The translations under genes and the position numbers were made by a program. From Pseudomonadota bacterium (lineage in GTDB: Bacteria; Pseudomonadota; Gammaproteobacteria; Burkholderiales; Burkholderiaceae_F), in assembly GCA_021842465.1 (NCBI GenBank), contig JAKBZN010000015.1, positions 1-64,000 of the forward strand: a DNA stretch of 64,000 bases. Reading direction: 5' to 3'. Below the pieces are notes generated by a model that was given only the letters and a program-made list of their open reading frames with translations, made no database searches and was not told where the DNA came from. This document shows, piece by piece, positions 18,295 to 25,768 of this stretch; position 1 is the first letter of the stretch, and each line of letters opens with the position of its first letter.

Positions 18295-19716
18295 TCAATA
18301 CCGGTAGTGATCCGGCTTGTACGGCCCGTCCTTCTCGACGTCGATATAGTGCGCCTGCGCGTCGGTGAGCTCGGTAAGCTGCGCCGCCAGCTTCTTCAAC
18401 TGCAGACGGGCAACCTTTTCGTCGAGCTTCTTCGGCAGCACGTATACGCCGACCGGATACTGCCCGGTGTTGGTGAACAGTTCGATCTGGGCAATCACCT
18501 GGTTGGCGAACGAGGAGCTCATCACGTAGCTCGGATGGCCGGTGGCACAGCCGAGGTTGACCAGCCGTCCTTCGGCGAGCAGGATGATGCGCTTGCCGTC
18601 CGGGAAGATGATGTGATCGACCTGCGGCTTGATGTTTTCCCAGGTGTACTGCTTCAGCGAGGCGACGTCGATCTCGCTGTCGAAGTGGCCGATGTTGCAC
18701 ACGATCGCCTGGTCCTTCATGCGCTTCATGTGCTCGTGCCCGATGACGTGGAAGTTGCCGGTCGCGGTGACGAAGATGTCGGCCTTGTCCGCCGCCTCCT
18801 CCATGGTGACGACGCGATAGCCTTCCATCGCCGCCTGCAGCGCGCAGATCGGATCGATCTCGGTGACCCACACCTGCGCGGCCAGCGCGCGCAGCGCCTG
18901 CGCGCACCCCTTGCCGACGTCGCCGTAGCCGCAGACCACGGCGATCTTGCCCGCGACCATGACGTCGGTGGCACGCTTGATTCCGTCGACCAGCGACTCG
19001 CGGCAGCCGTAGAGATTGTCGAACTTGCTCTTGGTCACCGAATCGTTGACGTTGATCGCCGGGAACTTCAGGCTGCCGTCCTTGGCCATCTGATAGAGCC
19101 GCTTCACGCCGGTGGTGGTCTCTTCGGTCACGCCCTTGACCTGCGCCAGGCGCGTCGAATACCAGTGCGGGGCGGTCTTCAGACGGGCGGCGATCGACGC
19201 GAACAGCGCTTCCTCTTCCTCGTTGCCCGGATGCGAGATCACCGACGCGTCGGTCTCGGCCCGCGCGCCCAGGTGCAGCAGCAGCGTCGCGTCGCCGCCG
19301 TCATCGAGAATCATGTTGGTGTGGCCACCGTCGGGCCACTCGAAGATGCGATGGGTGTAGTCCCAGTACTCTTCGACGGTCTCGCCCTTGCGCGCAAACA
19401 CCGGCACGCCGGTCGCGGCGATGGCCGCCGCGGCATGATCCTGGGTCGAAAAGATGTTGCAGGATGCCCAGCGCACCTCCGCGCCCAGCGCGCACAGGGT
19501 CTCGATCAGCACCGCCGTCTGGATCGTCATGTGCAGCGAACCGGTGATGCGCGCGCCGCGCAGCGGCTTCTGCGCAGCGTATTCCTCGCGGATCGCCATC
19601 AGGCCCGGCATCTCCGTTTCGGCGATGCGGATCTCCTTGCGCCCCCAGTCGGCAAGACCCAGGTCGGCAACGGCGTAATCGGTGGAAGAAGAATTGGATT
19701 GCAGTACGGCGCTCAT
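18295..19716 (-). CDS. ahcY: S-adenosylhomocysteine hydrolase AhcY
   Basis: AhcY splits S-adenosylhomocysteine into adenosine and homocysteine, removing the inhibitory product of methylation. The 473-residue, NAD-dependent enzyme has [20 protein letters not shown] near the N-terminus, [15 protein letters not shown], the NAD-binding [18 protein letters not shown], and a C-terminus ending [12 protein letters not shown], as in nearly all family members. AAAGGAGGG lies seven bases before the ATG. The transcript leader holds an SAH riboswitch, so expression should rise when SAH accumulates. Confidence 0.97.
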   Translation of the reverse strand: MSAVLQSNSSSTDYAVADLGLADWGRKEIRIAETEMPGLMAIREEYAAQKPLRGARITGSLHMTIQTAVLIETLCALGAEVRWASCNIFSTQDHAAAAIAATGVPVFARKGETVEEYWDYTHRIFEWPDGGHTNMILDDGGDATLLLHLGARAETDASVISHPGNEEEEALFASIAARLKTAPHWYSTRLAQVKGVTEETTTGVKRLYQMAKDGSLKFPAINVNDSVTKSKFDNLYGCRESLVDGIKRATDVMVAGKIAVVCGYGDVGKGCAQALRALAAQVWVTEIDPICALQAAMEGYRVVTMEEAADKADIFVTATGNFHVIGHEHMKRMKDQAIVCNIGHFDSEIDVASLKQYTWENIKPQVDHIIFPDGKRIILLAEGRLVNLGCATGHPSYVMSSSFANQVIAQIELFTNTGQYPVGVYVLPKKLDEKVARLQLKKLAAQLTELTDAQAHYIDVEKDGPYKPDHYRY

Positions 19717-19747
19717 GCTCGCGCCCTCCTTTCGTCGAAGCAGGTTC

Positions 19748-19875
19748 GCGAGCGCCGTTGCACAACTCCCGCGCGCCGCGGCAGGGGAATCCCCGAGCCG
19801 AACCAGACGGAAGCCGCTCCAAGCCTGGCCGCGGCACACGGTTGGCCGTGCTCGCGGTCGCAGCGCTCCTCGGAA
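19748..19875 (-). promoter_or_regulatory. SAH riboswitch upstream of ahcY-metF
   Basis: The leader contains the conserved core of the S-adenosylhomocysteine riboswitch. CCGAGGAGCGCTGC is at 19873-19860. AGGCTTGG at 19826-19819 pairs its CTTGG with CCGAG to close P1. AACGGCGCTC at 19759-19750 has a GCGCTC that pairs exactly with GAGCGC at 19868-19863, forming the pseudoknot. The stretch between the second and third elements is long, about 60 bases, and GC-rich. Known members sit upstream of ahcY and turn it on when SAH binds. The ahcY ribosome binding site follows about 25 bases downstream. Confidence 0.88.
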
Positions 19876-19886
19876 CGTATCGCGGG

Positions 19887-19892
19887 ATTATA
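19887..19892 (-). promoter_or_regulatory. Minus-10 element of the ahcY promoter
   Basis: A perfect TATAAT on the minus strand would start transcription at about 19880, a few bases before the first SAH riboswitch helix. I see no good minus-35 hexamer (the spot is GC-rich), so an activator or an extended minus-10 may be needed. Confidence 0.6.
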
Positions 19893-19946
19893 CGGAGTCC
19901 GGCGCGAATGCCCGCCCCCGACCGCGGGCGAGGCGCACCGCGCAGA

Positions 19947-21221
19947 TCATGCCGCGGATCTGCCGCGCAGGGCCGCCAACGCCTCCGCCGCCCATACCTC
20001 GTCGATCCGACGCAGACCCAGCGCGGCGGGATCCGCGCGGCCGACGATCCGGTTCTGCGAACCGCGCTCGCCGAGGTCGACGATTTCGGGGACGATCCGC
20101 ATCTTCGCGTTGAGGGAATAGAACACCTTGACCTTGGGTCGCAAAATGGCATCGGGGTTGCTGTCGACCACGACCCCGACACGACCGCAGGCAAGCCGCA
20201 CGATCGAGCCGATCGGGTACACCCCGACCGCCTTCACGAACGCCTGGAACACCGATTCGTCGAATTGCTCCTGCGCCCAGTCCGCCATGCTGCGCACGGC
20301 GTCCGCCGGCCCCACCCCCAAGGACTCGCGGTACGGCCGCGGCGCGGTGAGCGCGTCGAAGGTGTCGCACACCGCCGCCATGCGCGCCATCCGGCCGATC
20401 TCATCGCCCTTCAGCCCGTGCGGATAGCCGGTGCCGTCGTATTTCTCGTGATGATGCAGGCAGACGTCGAGCACATCGGGATCGGTGATCCCCATTTCGC
20501 CGAGCAATGCATACCCTTCCACGGCATGCGCACGCACCGCGGCGAACTCGGCCTCGCTCAGCGCGCCGCGCTTGTTCAGGACCTGCGGCGCGACGCGCGC
20601 CTTGCCGATGTCGAGCAGCAGCCCGGCCATCCCGGCCCTGCGGATGTGCTCCGCGTCCATGCCCAGTTGCCGCGCGAGCGCCGCCATCGACGCGCTGACG
20701 GCGATGGAATGCAGGTAGGTGTAGTCGTCGGCGCTGCGCAGACGCGCCAGGCTGATCAACGCGCCCGGATGCCGGACCACCGACGCGGTCACCTTGGCGG
20801 TAACCTCCTCGGCAAGATCCATGTCGATCGCGCTCCCGGACCGCGCCTCGGCAAACAGCCGGGACATGCCGGCGCGCGACCGGGTCAGCAGGGACTTCGC
20901 CGCGGCCAGCTCTTCCGCGATCTCCACCCTGGGCTCGGGAAGCGTCCCGGGGCCGGCCGCAGCCCGGTCGAGCCGGGCATCGATCCGTCGCCGCGCCTGA
21001 TCCGCCGTCACCACCGGATGCGCGCCGTCCGGCGCGACATCGATACCCCGCCCGGTGTCGATCCAGATCTGCCGGACCCCGCTTTCGCGCACCTTGGCGA
21101 CCTCTTCCGGCGTCCGGCAGGCGAAGCGACGGCGCCAGAGCGCATGCTCCCACCACGAACCGCACAGCTCGTGGACGAACATACCCGGGCGCAGATCCTC
21201 GACGGAGATTTTCTTCAGCAT
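19947..21221 (-). CDS. HD-GYP domain protein with DUF3391 N-terminus; HD histidine replaced
   Basis: HD-GYP proteins are usually cyclic di-GMP phosphodiesterases. This 424-residue protein has an N-terminal DUF3391 region (MLKKISVEDLRPGMFVHELC) and an HD-GYP domain from about residue 140. The GYP part is intact (HHHEKYDGTGYP, residues 256-267) and His171 is present. The HD dyad reads LLLDIGK, with Leu203 where the metal-binding His belongs (codon CTC, one base from CAC). The enzyme may therefore be inactive and act as a c-di-GMP sensor, or be altered in metal use. It is preceded by the metK terminator hairpins. Confidence 0.88.
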   Translation of the reverse strand: MLKKISVEDLRPGMFVHELCGSWWEHALWRRRFACRTPEEVAKVRESGVRQIWIDTGRGIDVAPDGAHPVVTADQARRRIDARLDRAAAGPGTLPEPRVEIAEELAAAKSLLTRSRAGMSRLFAEARSGSAIDMDLAEEVTAKVTASVVRHPGALISLARLRSADDYTYLHSIAVSASMAALARQLGMDAEHIRRAGMAGLLLDIGKARVAPQVLNKRGALSEAEFAAVRAHAVEGYALLGEMGITDPDVLDVCLHHHEKYDGTGYPHGLKGDEIGRMARMAAVCDTFDALTAPRPYRESLGVGPADAVRSMADWAQEQFDESVFQAFVKAVGVYPIGSIVRLACGRVGVVVDSNPDAILRPKVKVFYSLNAKMRIVPEIVDLGERGSQNRIVGRADPAALGLRRIDEVWAAEALAALRGRSAA

Positions 21222-21260
21222 GGGAGGCGGGCGGGGGGAAGACGTCTTCCGCCCCGCGTG

Positions 21261-21345
21261 CCAAGCTTGGCGGGTTTTTGTGGGCGCCGATCGCGTGCAA
21301 TCGGCGCCCAAACCCCGCCATTTCCACGGCGATCGCGTGGAAACG
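21261..21345 (-). terminator. Hairpin pair downstream of metK
   Basis: Two inverted repeats lie between metK and the HD-GYP gene. At 21282-21291/21300-21309 is a perfect 10-bp stem (GGGCGCCGAT and its complement, eight-base loop) that extends outward imperfectly. At 21321-21343 is TTTCCACG...CGTGGAAA. No clear T tract follows on the minus strand, so the terminator call is structural only. Confidence 0.5.
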
Positions 21346-21363
21346 TCGGAAACGACTACCGGC

Positions 21364-22539
21364 TCAGGCAGCCGCCTTGCAACCCGCCGCGTCGCGCAGG
21401 ATGGGTGCGCGGTCGGTCCGCTCCCAGCTGAACCCCGGCTCGTCGCGGCCGAAGTGCCCATACGCCGCGGTCTTCTCGTATACGGGGCGCCGCAGGTCGA
21501 GCATGTGCACGATGCCCTTGGGCCGCAGGTCGAAATGCTCTTGCACCAGCGCGGCGATCGCCTCGTCGGCGATCACGCCGGTCCCCGCGGTGTTCACCGT
21601 GATGTTGATCGGCTTGGAATAGCCGATGGCGTAGCTCACCTGTACCTGGCAGCGCTTGGCCAACCCGGCGGCAACGACGTTCTTGGCGACGTAGCGTGCC
21701 GCATAGGCGGCGGAGCGGTCGACCTTGGTCGGGTCCTTGCCCGAGAACGCGCCGCCGCCGTGCGGGCAGGAGCCGCCATAGGTGTCGACGATGATCTTGC
21801 GTCCGGTGAGGCCGCAGTCGCCGTGCGGACCGCCGATGACGAACCGGCCGGTGGGGTTGACCAGGTAGCGCGTGTCGCGGATCCACTCTTTGGGCAGAAC
21901 CGGCTTGATGATTTCCTCGATCACCGCTTCGCACAGCGTTTCGTGGGCAACGTCCGGGTCGTGCTGGGTCGACAGGACGACCGTGTCGATCGAGTGCGGC
22001 TTGCCGTCGACGTAGCGCAGGGTCACCTGCGACTTCGCATCCGGACGCAGCCACGACAGCCGGCCGTCGCGGCGCAGGTCGGCTTGGCGCTCGACCAGGC
22101 GGTGGGCGTAATGGATCGCCGCCGGCATGAGTTCCTGCGTTTCGTCGCAGGCATAGCCGAACATCAACCCCTGGTCGCCGGCGCCCTGGTCGAGATCCAG
22201 GCCTTTGCCTTCATCGACGCCCTGGGCGATGTCAGGGCTTTGGCGGTCATAGCAGACCAGGACGCCGCAGCCCTTGTAATCGATGCCGTAGTCGCTGTTG
22301 TCGTAGCCGATGCGCTTGACGACTTCGCGCGCGATGGTCTGGTAGTCGATCGTCGCATGAGTGGAGATCTCGCCGGCGAGGACCACGAGGCCGGTCGTGA
22401 CCAGGGTTTCCGCAGCGACGCGCGCGGAGGCATCCTTTGCGAGGATCGCGTCGAGAACGGCGTCCGAGATCTGGTCTGCCACCTTGTCGGGATGGCCTTC
22501 GGATACGGACTCCGAGGTGAAGAGGTAGTCGCCCGCCAT
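21364..22539 (-). CDS. metK: S-adenosylmethionine synthetase MetK
   Basis: MetK makes SAM from methionine and ATP. The 391-residue protein carries the family hallmarks [20 protein letters not shown], the ATP motif [12 protein letters not shown], and the phosphate-binding [20 protein letters not shown]. An AAGGA precedes the ATG. The last residues ([10 protein letters not shown]) are variable. Its leader contains a SAM-II-like pseudoknot, so it is probably repressed by its own product. It is transcribed divergently from the acyltransferase genes. Confidence 0.97.
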   Translation of the reverse strand: MAGDYLFTSESVSEGHPDKVADQISDAVLDAILAKDASARVAAETLVTTGLVVLAGEISTHATIDYQTIAREVVKRIGYDNSDYGIDYKGCGVLVCYDRQSPDIAQGVDEGKGLDLDQGAGDQGLMFGYACDETQELMPAAIHYAHRLVERQADLRRDGRLSWLRPDAKSQVTLRYVDGKPHSIDTVVLSTQHDPDVAHETLCEAVIEEIIKPVLPKEWIRDTRYLVNPTGRFVIGGPHGDCGLTGRKIIVDTYGGSCPHGGGAFSGKDPTKVDRSAAYAARYVAKNVVAAGLAKRCQVQVSYAIGYSKPINITVNTAGTGVIADEAIAALVQEHFDLRPKGIVHMLDLRRPVYEKTAAYGHFGRDEPGFSWERTDRAPILRDAAGCKAAA

Positions 22540-22589
22540 AATCCTTGTCTCCGGGTCATGGGGCGCCATGACCGCCGGACGGCGGGTGG

Positions 22590-22676
22590 CGCTTTAGCAG
22601 GAATCACCGCCGGGCGGCACATGCCGACCCCGACCCGGACCGCCCTGCAAGTTGACCGTTAAACCAGCGGATCCGT
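22590..22676 (-). promoter_or_regulatory. SAM-II-like riboswitch upstream of metK
   Basis: The minus-strand leader shows the SAM-II (SAM_alpha) layout. A P1 stem GGATCCGC (22674-22667) pairs with GCGGTCC (22643-22637) with one bulged T. The loop contains GGTTTAACGG and then TTGCAG, matching the GAUUUAACCG...UUGCA loop of known SAM-II. A 3-prime tail, CCTGCTAAA (22601-22593), supplies both the conserved GCTAAA and a CTGC that pairs with the loop GCAG to form the pseudoknot. About 35 extra bases separate P1 from the tail, against 11 in the classic form. About 50 bases remain to the metK ATG. Confidence 0.68.
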
Positions 22677-22682
22677 GCGGCG

Positions 22683-22688
22683 AGTATA
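22683..22688 (-). promoter_or_regulatory. Minus-10 element of the metK promoter
   Basis: TATACT on the minus strand lies about eight bases upstream of the SAM-II-like P1 stem, so the RNA would start almost directly with the aptamer. The best minus-35 at 17 bp is CCAACA, a weak match. Confidence 0.45.
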
Positions 22689-22796
22689 TAACGGCATCGC
22701 GGGCCTGTTGGCGCGGTCTTGCAGGGGAATCCGTTCGGCGCAACGCAAACCTGCGATCCGGGACGCCCAAAGGAATGCCGGTAGCATCCCGTCCCT

Positions 22797-23684
22797 ATGC
22801 TGCTTCTCTTTCGGATCCTCGGCCTGCTCCCGCTGCGCGCGCTGCACGCGCTCGGCGCCGTGCTCGGCGGGGTCGTCTATCGCGCGTCGCCGGCGTATCG
22901 CCGCCGTCTACGCGAGAACCTGCCGCGCGACCTACCGGACCGGGACCGGACGCTGGCCCGCGCGGTCGCGGAAGCCGGCAAGCAGGCGCTGGAACTGGCC
23001 TGGGTCTGGACCCGTCCGCGGGAAGACCTCCTGGCGCGGGTCGAGACCGAAAACCCCGAGGTGGTCGAGGCGATCCTGGCGCAGGACCGCGCCGTGCTCA
23101 TGCTCACCCCGCATCTGGGCTGTTTCGAAGCCATCGCGCAAAGCTACATGTGGAGCCCGGCCGGGCGCCGGCGGCCGATGCTGGCGCTCTATCGCGTTCC
23201 CCGCAAGGCCGTGCTGCGGCCGCTGTTCGACCTGGCGCGCAGGCGCAGCGGCCTGCTGCTGGCCCCGGCCGATCTGCACGGCGTGCGGCTGATGCTGCGG
23301 GCGCTGCGCAATCGTCAGGTCGTGGGTCTGCTGCCCGACCAGGTGCCGTCGCGGGGCGAAGGGGTCTGGGCGCCGTTTTTCGGGCGCCCGGCGTACACGA
23401 TGACGCTGCCGGCACGCCTCGCCCTCGCGAACGATGCAATCGTCGTCTCGGTGGTCGCGCTGCGGCGGCCGCGGGGGGCGGGATTCCGGCTGCGCTGGGA
23501 GCCCTTGGCGGAGACGCTGACCGGAGATCCGGCGAAGGATGCGGCGACGATCAACCGGGAAATGGAGCGGCTGATCCGCCGCTGCCCGGAGCAGTACCTG
23601 TGGAGCTACAACCGGTACAAGGTGCCGGCGGGCGTGGAGCCGCCGCCCTCGCCCAGCCCCGCTGCCGTGGGAGAGGGCGCTTGA
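22797..23684 (+). CDS. LpxL/HtrB-type lysophospholipid acyltransferase, first copy
   Basis: This belongs to the Kdo2-lipid A late acyltransferase family, inner-membrane enzymes that add secondary acyl chains to lipid A. The 295-residue protein has an N-terminal hydrophobic anchor (MLLLFRILGLLPLRALHALG), the HX4E active-site motif TPHLGCFEAI, the GLLPDQVPSRGEG segment and the C-terminal WSYNRYKVPAGVE. The last 14 residues, PPPSPSPAAVGEGA, are encoded by a palindromic repeat and look non-native. A second family member follows 13 bases downstream. Which acyl position each serves cannot be told. Confidence 0.88.
   Translation: MLLLFRILGLLPLRALHALGAVLGGVVYRASPAYRRRLRENLPRDLPDRDRTLARAVAEAGKQALELAWVWTRPREDLLARVETENPEVVEAILAQDRAVLMLTPHLGCFEAIAQSYMWSPAGRRRPMLALYRVPRKAVLRPLFDLARRRSGLLLAPADLHGVRLMLRALRNRQVVGLLPDQVPSRGEGVWAPFFGRPAYTMTLPARLALANDAIVVSVVALRRPRGAGFRLRWEPLAETLTGDPAKDAATINREMERLIRRCPEQYLWSYNRYKVPAGVEPPPSPSPAAVGEGA
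23645..23678. repeat. REP-like palindrome forming the 3-prime end of an acyltransferase gene
   Basis: GCCCTC at 23645-23650 pairs with GAGGGC at 23673-23678, and CCCA pairs with TGGG inside. The sequence resembles the CTCCCGC-type palindromes at 328-343 and 50217-50248, and the common intergenic palindromes of GC-rich proteobacteria. Here it is translated into a Pro/Ser/Ala/Gly tail. Confidence 0.5.
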
Positions 23685-23697
23685 ACGGCAGCACGAC

Positions 23698-24573
23698 ATG
23701 AACGCCGCCCTTGCCCGCCTCTGGGTCGCGCTGATCCTGCGCAGCGCCCGCTGGTCCGCCGCCGCGCGCCGGTGGCTTGCCGACCGCATCGGCGATCTGG
23801 CCGTGCTCGCCGTGGCCCGGCGGCGGCGCATCGCCGAAGCGAACCTGCGCGCCTGCTTTCCGGATCTGGGCAATGCCGAGCGGCGAAGCATTCTGCGCCG
23901 GATGTTCCGCAACGTCGCGCGCGGCGCGCTCGACCATGGCGTTCTCTGGCGTGCGCCGGCCGAGGAAATCCGGGAGTTCGTCCGCGCCGAGGGAATGGAG
24001 CATCTGCGTTCGCCGGTGAACCGTCCCCTGCTCATGCTCGCCCCGCACTTCGTCGGCCTCGACGCCGGCGGCGCCCGCATCGCGCTCGAATTCAAGGCGG
24101 TGTCGATCTACGCGCGACAGTCCAACCCGATATGGGACCGCTGGCTGGCGTTCGGCCGTGCGCGATTCAACGAGCCCCTGCTGGTTGCGCGCGGCGGCGC
24201 CGAACTGCGTACCGCACTGCGCGCGATGCAATCCGGGCTGCCCTTCTATTACCTGCCCGACATGGATACGGGTGACAGCAATTCGATCTTCGTGCCGTTC
24301 TTCGGCGTGGATGCCGCGACGCTGCCCATGGTGTCGCGGATCGCGCGCATGATCGGGGCGAAAGTCGTGATGACCGTGACGGAACAGACGGCCGACGGCT
24401 ACGTGTTGCATGTCGAACCGCCCTGGGAGGACTTCCCCGGCGCCAGCGTCGAGGAGGACACCGCCCGCATGAACCGCGAGATCGAGCGCTGGGTGCGGCG
24501 CATGCCGGATCAATACCTGTGGACCCACCGGCGATTCAAGACCCGGCCGCCGGGTGCCGCGGGGATCTACTGA
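23698..24573 (+). CDS. LpxL/HtrB-type lysophospholipid acyltransferase, second copy
   Basis: The 291-residue protein is a second LpxL-family lipid A acyltransferase. It carries the HX4D motif in LAPHFVGLDAGG, the conserved VYARQ-like segment SIYARQSNPIWDRWL, the YYLPDMDTG segment, FVPFFGVDAATLPMVSR and the terminal WTHRRFKTRPPG, close to canonical LpxL. The gene starts 13 bases after the previous one, so they form an operon. Two tandem enzymes could add the two secondary acyl chains of hexa-acyl lipid A. That division of labour is inference. Confidence 0.92.
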   Translation: MNAALARLWVALILRSARWSAAARRWLADRIGDLAVLAVARRRRIAEANLRACFPDLGNAERRSILRRMFRNVARGALDHGVLWRAPAEEIREFVRAEGMEHLRSPVNRPLLMLAPHFVGLDAGGARIALEFKAVSIYARQSNPIWDRWLAFGRARFNEPLLVARGGAELRTALRAMQSGLPFYYLPDMDTGDSNSIFVPFFGVDAATLPMVSRIARMIGAKVVMTVTEQTADGYVLHVEPPWEDFPGASVEEDTARMNREIERWVRRMPDQYLWTHRRFKTRPPGAAGIY

Positions 24574-24674
24574 CGGCCCGCGCGCCGATACGCAACGACC
24601 TCCGGATCGCGGTGGCGCATGACCGCTCCGGCGCCATTCCTTGCGGAAACGCAGATCGACGTCCTGTTTTTTTC

Positions 24675-24699
24675 ATGACGATGGGGTTAGGATCGTCAT
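24675..24699. promoter_or_regulatory. Operator-like dyad upstream of the secreted protein gene
   Basis: ATGACGAT (24675-24682) and ATCGTCAT (24692-24699) are exact inverted repeats with a nine-base spacer, just after a run of T and about 60 bases before the ATG of the next gene. The layout suits a dimeric regulator, but none is identified. Confidence 0.35.
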
Positions 24700-24760
24700 C
24701 GAGCCCCACGGTCCCGGTTCGGGTGGCGTGGGTTTGACGCTTCCCTCATCGGAGAAAAAG

Positions 24761-25210
24761 ATGTTGAAAAAGGTGGGATTTTTGATCGCCGCGGCCATGC
24801 TGTCCGCATCTGCGCTCGCCGACGTTCCGAAGGACAAACCCGCGATGAAGTTCACCTCGATTCCCATCCCGGAAAAGGTTCCGGCGGCGCATCAGGTATT
24901 CCCTTACCGCAGCGGCGATCGCGTCGTCGTCATCGTCGTCGACCCGATCGTCTGCGGCCAGGAGCCGAAGAACCCCCGGTTCTGGATCAAGGGCGAGAAG
25001 ATCGCGGTCGCCTATGACCTGACCCCGGTACCCGCCGGACGCCACCACCCCTGCACGGCCCACTCGACGTTCGACCTGCAGAACATTCCGGACCAGCACT
25101 TTTCCGTCGAATTCCACGACGGCAAGGAAGTGCGGACGGCGCACATGATGCGCTGCCCGAACACCGCGCCGGTAGGCGACATCTGGGATTGCATGGTACC
25201 GCAGCCCTGA
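24761..25210 (+). CDS. Secreted protein of unknown function (149 aa)
   Basis: The protein has a clear signal peptide (MLKKVGFLIAAAMLSASALA, cleavage before DVPKDK) after a GGAG ribosome binding site. The mature part has four cysteines, in VCGQEPKN, HHPCTAHS, RCPNTAP and DCMVPQ, which could form two disulfides in the periplasm. I recognise no family. It stands alone, with an operator-like dyad upstream and a good terminator downstream, so it is probably a single-gene transcript. Confidence 0.75.
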   Translation: MLKKVGFLIAAAMLSASALADVPKDKPAMKFTSIPIPEKVPAAHQVFPYRSGDRVVVIVVDPIVCGQEPKNPRFWIKGEKIAVAYDLTPVPAGRHHPCTAHSTFDLQNIPDQHFSVEFHDGKEVRTAHMMRCPNTAPVGDIWDCMVPQP

Positions 25211-25232
25211 GGCCGCCCCCTGCGAGCAACGG

Positions 25233-25275
25233 CGGGCGCGCGCGAGGATCACCCTTCTCGCGGGCGCCTTTTTTT
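25233..25275 (+). terminator. Intrinsic terminator after the secreted protein gene
   Basis: A GC-rich stem (GGCGCGCGCGAG with CTCGCGGGCGCC, one mismatch) with a loop of about ten bases is followed directly by seven T. This is the clearest Rho-independent terminator in the window. Confidence 0.85.
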
Positions 25276-25387
25276 CGCCTGCCGCGCGCATCCGATCATT
25301 GATCTGGCGCAGGATTCGCCGGGGTCGGTCAACCGGACCCAGGGCGATGCCGCCCTGTCGATTCAATCATTGCAGTAGGATTGAAAC

Positions 25388-25768
25388 GTGAAAACGGAGA
25401 CGGCGACGGCGCTGCTTGATTCGCTCTCCTCCGGCCGGCGGCTGGAGGTATTCCGGTTGCTCGTGAAGCGGGGGGTCCATGGCATGGTTGCAGGCGACAT
25501 TGCGGCAGCGCTCGGGATGGCGCCCTCGAACCTTTCCTTTCACCTCAGGGCCCTGGCACAAGCCGGTCTCGTCACGGCGGCATCCGAGGGACGGTTCCAG
25601 CGCTATCGGGCGAACCTGCCGCGGATGCGGGACCTGATCGCCTATCTCACCGAAGCGTGCAGCGCCGATCGTCCGCAACGCTCCGTCCGGCCGCGGACGG
25701 CGGTGCGGCGGGACGCGGTCGCGCTGCACCGGGCGCGCGGGAGCCGGACCACGAAGGAGCGCGCATGA
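25388..25768 (+). CDS. ArsR-family winged-helix regulator
   Basis: The 126-residue protein has the ArsR winged-helix pattern: LLDSLSSGRRLEVFRLLVKR, then GDIAAALGMAPSNLSFHLRA as the recognition region, and a wing around GRFQRYRANL. The tail past residue 90 is Arg-rich. I see no obvious metal-binding cysteines; it has one cysteine, in EACSAD. It overlaps the next gene by four bases and so heads a six-gene efflux operon that it probably represses. Confidence 0.85.
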   Translation: MKTETATALLDSLSSGRRLEVFRLLVKRGVHGMVAGDIAAALGMAPSNLSFHLRALAQAGLVTAASEGRFQRYRANLPRMRDLIAYLTEACSADRPQRSVRPRTAVRRDAVALHRARGSRTTKERA

